NCBI RefSeq assembly: GCF_031081985.1
Contig: NZ_JARWSK010000004.1
Coordinates: forward strand, 248,001 to 312,000
DNA length: 64,000 nucleotides
Direction: 5' to 3'
Source of the DNA: Komagataeibacter xylinus
GTDB taxonomy: Bacteria > Pseudomonadota > Alphaproteobacteria > Acetobacterales > Acetobacteraceae
Of the stretch, positions 58,067 through 64,000 are shown piece after piece (positions within the stretch are counted from its first letter, which is position 1; the number at the start of each line of letters is the position of its first letter). A program made the translations under genes and the position numbers. The notes below the pieces were generated by a model, which saw only the letters and a program-made list of their open reading frames with translations, made no database searches and had not been told where the DNA came from.

Positions 58067-59545
58067 GTGACCCCCATGCTCGATATTGCCTTTTCCGATG
58101 CCACGGCGCCTGCCGGCGGCACGATCGCCATCCTTGCGCCCTCCGGCACGGCACCCGCTGGCCTGTTTGCCCAGGTCGATGCTGCCACCGGCGGGGCGCT
58201 GGCGCGTGCCGCCAAGGCAGCCCGCTTTGGCTTCGAACTTGCCAAGACCTGCGTGGTGCTGGCGCCCGGCGCAGGCTATGACCGCGTGATCCTTGTCGGG
58301 CTGGGCGCCATGAGCGAACTGTGCGCAACCGGGGCCGAACGCGCGGGCGTTGCCGCCGCGCGCGCCTTGGCGCAGGGTGGCGAGCAGGGCACGATCGTGG
58401 CCGACAGCCTGACACCCGGTTTTGCCGCCCATGCAGCACTTGGCGCCGTGCTGGGCAGCTACCGCTTCGATTCGTATCGCACCACCCCGCGCAAGGGCGA
58501 GGCAGGCAAGCTGACAACGGTGAGCGTGCTGGCAGCCGACCCGGCGGCCGCACAGGCGGCATGGCAGCCGCTGCTGGCCGTGGCGCGGGGCGTGTTCCTG
58601 TGCCGTGACCTTGTATCCGAGCCTGCCAACATGCTGCGCCCGCCCGAATTCGAGCAGCGCATCCTCGCCCTGCGCGACCTTGGCGTGGAAGTGGAGGTGC
58701 TCGACCGCGACGCCATGCACAAGCTGGGCTTTGGCGCGCTGCTGGGCGTGGCCCAGGGCAGCGATGCGCCGCCCCGCACGGTCATCATGCGCTGGAATGG
58801 CGGCACGCAGGGCGAAGCCCCGGTGGCTTTCGTTGGCAAGGGTGTGACGTTTGATTCCGGTGGCATCTCGATCAAGCCCGCCGCCGGCATGGACGAGATG
58901 AAGACCGACATGGGCGGTGCTGCCGCCGTGGTCGGCACCATGGCGGCCCTGGCCGGTCGCAAGGCGAAGGTCAACGCTGTGGGCGTGGTGGGCCTTGTGG
59001 AGAACATGCTGTCCGGCAACGCCCAGCGCCCCGGTGACGTGGTGCGCACGGCGGCGGGCCAGACGGTGGAAGTGCTCAACACCGATGCCGAAGGCCGCCT
59101 CGTGCTGGCCGATGTGCTGTGGTACACGCAGGACCGCTTCAAGCCGCGCTTCATGGTCAACCTCGCAACCCTCACCGGTGCGATCGTGGTCAGCCTTGGC
59201 GTGGAACGCGCGGGCCTGTTCTCGAACAATGATGAACTGGCAGGCCACTTGTCCGGCACCGGCGAGGCCACGGGCGAGAAACTGTGGCGCATGCCGCTGG
59301 ATGCCGCCTACCTCGAACTGCTGCGCTCGGACATTGCCGACCTCAAGAACATCGGCGGCCGCCCCGGCGGGTCGATTACGGCAGCCAAGTTCCTTGAATG
59401 CTTTGTCAATGACGTGCCCTGGGCGCATCTCGACATTGCGGGCACGGTGTTTTCCTCCCGCGCCACGTCGCACGCGCCCAAAGGGGCGACCGGCTTTGGC
59501 GTGCGCCTGCTCGACCGCCTGGTCAGCACGCATTACGAGGGGTAA
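58067..59545 (+). CDS. pepA: Leucyl aminopeptidase (M17)
   Basis: A 492-residue two-metal aminopeptidase. The catalytic C-terminal domain has the metal and catalytic motifs VGKGVTFDSGGISIKP and the family signature NTDAEGRLVLAD. The start is GTG 58067, with GGAG 4 bp upstream; ATG 58076 (MLDIAFSD) is the alternative. In many proteobacteria pepA sits next to lptF and holC; here holC follows, while lptF is about 4 kb away on the other strand. PepA can also bind DNA and regulate carAB in E. coli, which is of interest given the carA fusion elsewhere in the window. Confidence 0.95.
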   Translation: MTPMLDIAFSDATAPAGGTIAILAPSGTAPAGLFAQVDAATGGALARAAKAARFGFELAKTCVVLAPGAGYDRVILVGLGAMSELCATGAERAGVAAARALAQGGEQGTIVADSLTPGFAAHAALGAVLGSYRFDSYRTTPRKGEAGKLTTVSVLAADPAAAQAAWQPLLAVARGVFLCRDLVSEPANMLRPPEFEQRILALRDLGVEVEVLDRDAMHKLGFGALLGVAQGSDAPPRTVIMRWNGGTQGEAPVAFVGKGVTFDSGGISIKPAAGMDEMKTDMGGAAAVVGTMAALAGRKAKVNAVGVVGLVENMLSGNAQRPGDVVRTAAGQTVEVLNTDAEGRLVLADVLWYTQDRFKPRFMVNLATLTGAIVVSLGVERAGLFSNNDELAGHLSGTGEATGEKLWRMPLDAAYLELLRSDIADLKNIGGRPGGSITAAKFLECFVNDVPWAHLDIAGTVFSSRATSHAPKGATGFGVRLLDRLVSTHYEG

Positions 59546-59587
59546 TGCCTGCCCCGCGTGGCAGGATAGGGCAGGACAGGGAACTCC

Positions 59588-60034
59588 ATGGCGCAGATTG
59601 GCTTCTATCACCTGACGCGTTCCAAGGCGGTGGAAGTGCTGCCCGCGCTGCTTGGCCGCACGCTTGCGGCGGGCAGGCGCGCGGTCATCCGCTGTGGCAC
59701 GGCCGAGCGGGTGACCGAACTCGATGACGGGCTGTGGCGTTCCGCCAACCCGCTGTGGCTGCCCCATGGCACCAAGGCCATGGGGCATGGGGAATGGCAG
59801 CCCATCTGGCTGACGGAGGGGGAGGACGTGCCCAATGGCGCGACCTTCGCCTTCCTGCTCGATGGGGTGGAACTGCCCGATCTTTCCCCGTTCGAGCGGG
59901 TGTTCGACCTGTTCGATGGCCATGACGAGGCCGCCGTGGCAGGCGCCCGCGCCCGGTGGGTGGCGTGGCGCGAGGCCGGGCATGAACTGAGCTACTGGCA
60001 ACAGCAGCCAAAAGGCTGGGCGCGTCGCAAATAG
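59588..60034 (+). CDS. holC: DNA polymerase III chi subunit
   Basis: A 148-residue chi subunit linking the clamp loader to SSB. Recognised from IGFYHLTRSKAVEVLPALLG, RAVIRCGTAERVTELDDGLW and the SSB-contact end FLLDGVELPD plus RVFDLFDGHDEAAVAGARAR. Follows pepA by 42 bp on the same strand, the usual pepA-holC order. Confidence 0.95.
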   Translation: MAQIGFYHLTRSKAVEVLPALLGRTLAAGRRAVIRCGTAERVTELDDGLWRSANPLWLPHGTKAMGHGEWQPIWLTEGEDVPNGATFAFLLDGVELPDLSPFERVFDLFDGHDEAAVAGARARWVAWREAGHELSYWQQQPKGWARRK

Positions 60035-60086
60035 GCACCAGCGCGTGGGGCAGGCCCGCGCGGCATGGACGAAAGGCAGGTTGCGT

Positions 60087-60938
60087 ATGAAAACGGTCAC
60101 TTTCCCCAACGGCACCACTGTCCCGGCCCTTGGCATGGGCACATGGAACATGGGGGACAGCGACAGTCGCCGCGCGGATGAAATAAAAAGCATCCATGCC
60201 GGGCTTGAAGCCGGTATCCGCGTGGTCGACACCGCCGAGATGTATGGCTCCGGCCGATCGGAAAAACTGGTGGGCGAGGCGATACGCGGGCGGCGTGATG
60301 ATGTGTTTCTGGTCAGCAAGGTGCTGCCCTCGAACGCCTCGCGCAAGGGTGTGCGCCGCGCGTGCGAGGCCTCGCTCAAACGGCTGGGCACCGAATATCT
60401 CGACCTGTACCTGCTGCACTGGGAGGGCAGCGAGCCGCTGGAAGAGACCATTGCAGGCTTTGATGATCTGGTTGAAGCAGACCTGATCCGGGCCTGGGGC
60501 GTATCCAATTTCGATACCGACGCCATGCGCGAGGTAGAGAGTATTACCGCCACCACGCCGTGTGCCGCCAATCAGGTGCTGTACAGCCTCGACTACCGTG
60601 GCGCGGAATTCGACCTTCTGGCGCGTGACCATGAAGCGGGCATCGTGACCATGGCCTATTCGCCACTGGGGCAGGGCGGCGACCTGCTGCGTGCACCGGT
60701 GCTCGCGCGGGTGGCGGCAAGGCACACCACATCGCTCGGCCCGGCCAGTCCCGCCCAGATCGCGCTGGCCTGGGTGCTGCGGCAGGACAACGTGCTGGCC
60801 ATACCCAAGGCAGGCAGCCCGAAGCACCAGCATGAAAATTTTGCCGCAACCGAAATTACCTTGACGCGCGATGACCTGGCCGAGATCGACGCCGCCATTG
60901 CCCCGCCGCGCCGCAAGGAACCGCTGGCCATGATCTGA
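60087..60938 (+). CDS. Aldo/keto reductase
   Basis: A 283-residue NADPH-dependent reductase with a TIM-barrel fold. The catalytic tetrad is visible: Asp in VVDTAEMYG, Tyr in the same segment, Lys in LVSKVLPSN and His in LYLLHWEG. The start is set at 60087 (MKTVTFPNGTTVPALGMGTW); the frame reaches further upstream without conservation. Short AKRs of this type (about 280 aa, AKR5-like) reduce 2-oxo acids, methylglyoxal or ketones. Last gene before the AT-rich patch; a degenerate palindromic repeat lies 29 bp after its stop. Confidence 0.9.
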   Translation: MKTVTFPNGTTVPALGMGTWNMGDSDSRRADEIKSIHAGLEAGIRVVDTAEMYGSGRSEKLVGEAIRGRRDDVFLVSKVLPSNASRKGVRRACEASLKRLGTEYLDLYLLHWEGSEPLEETIAGFDDLVEADLIRAWGVSNFDTDAMREVESITATTPCAANQVLYSLDYRGAEFDLLARDHEAGIVTMAYSPLGQGGDLLRAPVLARVAARHTTSLGPASPAQIALAWVLRQDNVLAIPKAGSPKHQHENFAATEITLTRDDLAEIDAAIAPPRRKEPLAMI

Positions 60939-60961
60939 CGGGCCTGCCGGTCTGGTTGAAT

Positions 60962-61016
60962 GAAAACGCCGCCTTTATTTTAATCAAAGGCGGCACCCGG
61001 CAGCTTCCGTTTATGA
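60962..61016 (+). repeat. Composite palindromic repeat, copy G (degenerate right half)
   Basis: GAAAACGCCGCCTTT ... AAAGGCGGCACCCGG; the hairpin GCCGCCTTT/AAAGGCGGC (60968-60994) is intact but its loop is longer than in other copies. The left hairpin is missing. Downstream of the aldo/keto reductase gene and touching the end of the small lipoprotein-like ORF on the other strand. Confidence 0.6.
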
Positions 61017-61157
61017 TCCCGCCCGCGCAGGCAGGATGCGGATGTTCAGTTTCTCAGTTCCACAACCTCCCATTATCTTTTTGTCATCCTGCTTGAGCTG
61101 TTCGGGTGTGGGTGTGTCGTCACCGCAGGCGGACGGGGCGAGCAGGGGCAGCGGCAC
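61011..61157 (-). CDS. Possible small lipoprotein (48 aa)
   Basis: A short frame from GTG 61157 (AGG seven bases upstream) to TAA 61011. It begins VPLPLLAPSACGDDTPTPEQ: a short hydrophobic stretch ending in the lipobox-like APSAC, then a hydrophilic, coding-looking body (LKQDDKKIMGGCGTEKLNIR) to the stop. The signal peptide has no positive residues, so its 5' end may be lost, or the true start may be missing upstream (the frame is closed by a TAA a little further up). It follows the decayed secreted-protein gene on the same strand and may be its former operon partner. Function unknown. Confidence 0.45.
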   Translation of the reverse strand: MPLPLLAPSACGDDTPTPEQLKQDDKKIMGGCGTEKLNIRILPARAGS

Positions 61158-61202
61158 GGGTGGCCTGTCGTGTCCCTGCGGCCCGGATGTTTTACTTTAA
61201 AA

Positions 61203-61780
61203 TTACAGGTCGTCCTTTGTATTGTTGGCGCCTGCGTATTTTTTTACTGTCTGATTTAATTGCGATTCTACGTCGTCTATATCATCTTTAAAAATCTTTT
61301 CGTCTGTCAGGCACTCGCTCGCTCAATGAGTCCATGGCTTCTTCATCAGGGTTATGTTTTGGTTTTTCAGCAACAAACCTTACATAAAAGCAGATATCGC
61401 CATGTTCCTTACCGTCTGGCGGATTACGTACATCACACTCGTTATTATCGGATGCTGATTTTACGATGTTACCATTTCCGTGCAAATGGATGAATTGATA
61501 TATCGAAGGGGAATTATATAGCGGAGAGGCATGGTATCTTGCGCTTATATTATCTCCGTATTTTTAATTTATTTCAGAAATGATGGTGCTTGCGCATGGT
61601 GATACAAGGGTATCGCCATAAGCCATGCAGAACAACATTTGGATATGGCTTCGGTGCCTCGATGGTATGCTGAAGCGGGACAAGTGGCATATCTTGTGCA
61701 AAAGCAGGCGATGCGCACGCAGCCGCCGCCGTGATGGCAACGGAAGAACCAAATTCCATCATTACAATATCAGATGTCAT
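61203..61780 (-). pseudogene. Decayed secreted-protein gene in an AT-rich patch
   Basis: Conceptually about 190 residues. From ATG 61780 a signal peptide (MEFGSSVAITAAAACASPAF, then A|QDMP) leads into a protein that is interrupted three times: a one-base insertion near 61620-61622 (HGL... instead of HGYGDTLVSPC), an in-frame TAA at 61564-61566, and a 4-bp duplication in the GAGC triple repeat at 61314-61324. Repairing these gives a continuous frame through NNECDVRNPPDGKEHGDICF to ...VKKYAGANNTKDDL and TAA at 61203. Codon use is AT-rich, unlike the neighbours, suggesting acquisition by transfer and loss. No family recognised. Confidence 0.6.
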
Positions 61781-61956
61781 GTTTTTCGATACTTAAATGC
61801 AACATTTTGCTGAAGGTCGACAATATTTGATGTGCAGGTTTTGGCCGACATATGGCGCGCGTCGCGCGGTTGTCCGTCATGCGCTGCTGCCGGATCAGGC
61901 CTTCATCGTGGCACGCGGCCCGGAGTGCGACCGGCCCTATCTTGACGTGCGCGGAT

Positions 61957-63804
61957 ATGGCGCGGATTGATGAAGCCATCGGCACCGTAACACCCAATGG
62001 AGCGGGCCATGACCTGCCCGGTTGCCCGGGCGCATGCGGGAGGGCTGTCATCATTCCTGTCATCGTGCTTGCGGCCCTGCTGGCGGCAGCCCTGCTCACG
62101 GCCCTGCTGGCCTGCGTGCCAGGGCAGGCGGCCCGGATGCGGCCCATGCTTGTCGCCTGCTGGCTGGGGGTAAGCCTGCTGCAGGGCATGGCGCTTGCGG
62201 GGGGCAGGCTGCCCGGCGGGCTGGTGGCGTGGCCGGGCGTTTTTGCCGCGCGGCCTGATCTGGCCCTGCTGCTGCCGCTTGGCCTTGTTGGCGCGGCGGC
62301 CCGTAGCCTGCGCGACCTTGCGGCCTGTGTGGCGGCGGCGGTTGCAGTTGCAGGCGCGCCAGTTCTGGCCTGCATGGGGGCAGGCTGGGCGCTGCTGGCG
62401 CGCGGCGAGGCGTCACGCCACGGGCCGGAGCGCATCGCCCTGCTTTTACTGGCGGCGGGTTGCGTCTTTCCCACGCAGGCGGGGTGGCTGCTGCCGGGGC
62501 TGTGCGCGGTGGGCACGGGGGGGCTGCTGGGGCTTTCGCTTTCGCTGCGGGTGGCCCCGCGTGGCCTGCGGCCTTTCCACATGGCCGATATCGCCGCGAT
62601 GATTGCCGCCATGAGCCTGTGGGCGCGCCTGCCTGCGGGCACGGCGGTGTCCGACATGCGCTGGGGCGGCCTGCTGATCGTGGCGGGGTGCCTGTTTTAC
62701 ATGACCGCTTCGTGGCGGGCGCTGCGCGCGCCTGATGCGCGCCGGGTCCTGACCGGGCTGGCAGGGGGCACGGGGGCCATCATCATCATGCTCGCAGGCC
62801 TCATGCTGCTGGCGCGGGCCGATGACCTGCCGGGCATGGCCAGTTGTGCTCAGCGCACCTACCTGCTGGTGGCGGGGCTGCTGCTCGCTGGCATGCTGGC
62901 CGCCCGGGTGCTTGATGTGATGGAGCGCGAGGCAGGCGTGCTCTCGCTGCTCCGGTTGGGTGGGCTTGGGGTGCTCATGCCGCGCCTGTCCGCGCTGTTT
63001 GCGCTTGCGCTGCTGGCCGAAAGCGGGCTGCCGCCGCTGCTGGGGTTCTCCATTATCTGGATGCTGCTGCGCCTGCTGGCCTCCATGCCGCATGCGGGCG
63101 GGTTGGCGGGCGAGGTGCCGCTGCTGGGGGCGCTGGCCGTGCTGGGCGTGGGCTGGGCGGTGCGCCTGCTCGCCCTTGTGCGTATTGTGGCGGTCATGCT
63201 GTGCGGCAGGCCGCGCACGCCACGCGGCGCGGGGGCGGCTGACCCGCCCGTGCGCGCGCAATGGGGTGTGCTGGTGGCGGGGCTGCCGGTCATGCTGGTT
63301 TCCATCTGGCCCGGTTGCTGGCTGGCGTTGATGCAGGGTGCGGCCCCACAGGCGGCTGGCACATGGACGGACCTTGCCGCGGTTGCCCTGACATCGCCAG
63401 ATGGGGGTGCCGCCCTGCATCCGGCCCGCCTGTGCCTGTTTGTCGCCTTGGCAGGGGCAGTGGTGGCGGTTGTGCGGCGGCTGGCCTGCCGCACGCCCAC
63501 GCGGCAGGTGGCGGGGTGGCAGCAGGGCGCGCCCGTGGTGCCACCATGGATGGTGTTTGGTGATCCGCTCACGCAGGTCGGGCCGGGCAACCCCGCGCGC
63601 ATGCTGCTCGACATGGCCGTGGCGGGAGCAACGCGGCGGCATGCCATGCGTGATTATGCCCGTGGCCTGCGGCTGGCGCGCAGGCTCGCGCGGGCTGGCG
63701 CAGGTCGGGTGGCTGGCGCATGGCACGGGCGGCGGGTGCCGGGGCAGGTGGTGCTGGTGGTGGCCTGCGTGGGGGCGCTCATGTTCATTGCATGGCAGGG
63801 ATAG
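61957..63804 (+). CDS. Hydrogenase-4 component B / proton-antiporter-like membrane subunit (divergent)
   Basis: About 615 residues, very hydrophobic, with some 14-16 helices. The C-terminal half lines up by eye with HyfB/HycC/NuoL-like subunits: SWRALRAPDARRVLTG, ALLAESGLPPLLGFSIIW and VRIVAVMLCGRPRTP correspond to conserved stretches around helices 9-13. The canonical NHALFK lysine segment, the SSIENIG motif and the WLPxAHPxAP motif are not recognisable, so proton-pumping residues may be lost. The start is uncertain: ATG 61957 is the last before the first helix; the frame is open from 61852. The next gene resembles HyfC, supporting a hydrogenase-4/formate-hydrogenlyase-like membrane module. 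Confidence 0.7.
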   Translation: MARIDEAIGTVTPNGAGHDLPGCPGACGRAVIIPVIVLAALLAAALLTALLACVPGQAARMRPMLVACWLGVSLLQGMALAGGRLPGGLVAWPGVFAARPDLALLLPLGLVGAAARSLRDLAACVAAAVAVAGAPVLACMGAGWALLARGEASRHGPERIALLLLAAGCVFPTQAGWLLPGLCAVGTGGLLGLSLSLRVAPRGLRPFHMADIAAMIAAMSLWARLPAGTAVSDMRWGGLLIVAGCLFYMTASWRALRAPDARRVLTGLAGGTGAIIIMLAGLMLLARADDLPGMASCAQRTYLLVAGLLLAGMLAARVLDVMEREAGVLSLLRLGGLGVLMPRLSALFALALLAESGLPPLLGFSIIWMLLRLLASMPHAGGLAGEVPLLGALAVLGVGWAVRLLALVRIVAVMLCGRPRTPRGAGAADPPVRAQWGVLVAGLPVMLVSIWPGCWLALMQGAAPQAAGTWTDLAAVALTSPDGGAALHPARLCLFVALAGAVVAVVRRLACRTPTRQVAGWQQGAPVVPPWMVFGDPLTQVGPGNPARMLLDMAVAGATRRHAMRDYARGLRLARRLARAGAGRVAGAWHGRRVPGQVVLVVACVGALMFIAWQG

Positions 63805-63806
63805 GG

Positions 63807-64000
63807 ATGGTGGCACCGTTCCTTGCGGCACGCATGCAGGCGCTGTTACTGGCGGGCTGGCATATGGCGCTGGTTGCGCTGATGGCGCCGGTCTGGATCG
63901 CCCTGCTGCGCTGGATGGCGACCTGCATGCAGGGCGAACGCCACCCGCCCGCGCCGCTGGCACACTGGCGCGTGCTGCGCCATGCCTGGCGGCAGGCGGG
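63807..64000 (+). CDS. NuoH/HyfC-like membrane subunit (start only)
   Basis: Starts 2 bp after the upstream gene and runs off the window. The visible 64 residues have one membrane helix (LLLAGWHMALVALMAPVWIA) followed by MQGERHPPAPLAHWRVLRHA, resembling the quinone-site start of HyfC/HycD/NuoH proteins (W-x-x-ARLQGRRGPSP-type). This subunit anchors the peripheral arm in complex I-like hydrogenases, so a hyf-type cluster probably continues downstream. Confidence 0.65.
   Translation, partial: MVAPFLAARMQALLLAGWHMALVALMAPVWIALLRWMATCMQGERHPPAPLAHWRVLRHAWRQA

Noticed and set aside
58037-60571. 844-codon minus-strand frame across pepA, holC and the reductase
   Set aside because: Spans three real genes on the other strand and has no recognisable domain.
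62446-63963. 505-codon minus-strand frame opposite the HyfB-like gene
   Set aside because: His/Arg/Gln-rich low-complexity product, the pattern of an antisense frame in a Leu/Ala-rich membrane protein gene.

Overview
The window is a GC-rich chromosomal segment of an alphaproteobacterium, most likely an acetic acid bacterium (Acetobacteraceae, Komagataeibacter/Gluconacetobacter type). I infer this from the CcrM (GANTC) methyltransferase beside rnhB, the TTG/GTG-rich start codon use, the order carA-carB-greA-ilvA opposite yqeY-dnaG-rpoD, the lptFGD-surA-ksgA block, and a CarA carrying an extra N-terminal DNA-binding-like domain. The genes are mostly core: no tRNA, rRNA, CRISPR array, insertion sequence or prophage was seen.

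Layout. 1-6.6 kb: an mdtABC-type RND efflux operon (mdtC cut by the window edge) and a DHA2-family drug exporter, all on the minus strand. 6.6-10.2 kb: a CsbD-like stress protein, then rnhB, ccrM and a second adenine methyltransferase; the rnhB-ccrM leader is crowded with GANTC sites. 10.3-18.0 kb: a secreted ankyrin protein and a four-gene moxR/DUF58/DUF4159/vWA operon. 18.1-24.6 kb: DUF1285 protein, CCA-adding-type enzyme, an MsbA-like exporter and an emrAB-type pump behind a TetR-type palindrome. 24.7-31.5 kb: two Nudix enzymes (one RppH), CtpA, an EnvC-like protein, GpmI, MsrB and Upp. 31.7-42.8 kb: threonine ammonia-lyase, GreA, CarB and HTH-CarA on the minus strand, divergent from YqeY, DnaG and RpoD. 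42.8-47 kb: GNAT, an unknown protein, the S6-S18-L9 ribosomal operon with a clear terminator, and a cyclopropane fatty acid synthase. 47-58 kb: KsgA, SurA, LptD, LptG, LptF, a GlcD-type flavoprotein, a coiled-coil membrane protein, Sua5 and CysQ, all minus strand. 58-61 kb: PepA, HolC and an aldo/keto reductase. 61.0-61.8 kb: an AT-rich patch with a small lipoprotein-like ORF and a decayed secreted-protein gene. 61.9-64 kb: the start of a hydrogenase-4-like membrane module.

Three observations stand out. (1) CarA is fused in frame to a helix-turn-helix-like domain, and the divergent carA/yqeY promoter region holds two near-identical palindromes of the form TGGGAA-N5-TTCCC, one about 50 bp from each start codon: a possible self-regulating pyrimidine/arginine enzyme. 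(2) Six GANTC sites fall within 125 bp upstream of rnhB-ccrM, three of them in or beside a 13-bp hairpin, suggesting methylation feedback on CcrM. (3) A composite palindromic repeat of about 80 bp (two hairpins inside an outer inverted repeat) occurs seven times, always at gene 3' ends, with truncated and deletion forms.

Function was assigned by reading the translated proteins by eye; no database search was possible. Start codons were chosen by ribosome binding sites, overlaps and family length where visible, and uncertain ones are flagged.
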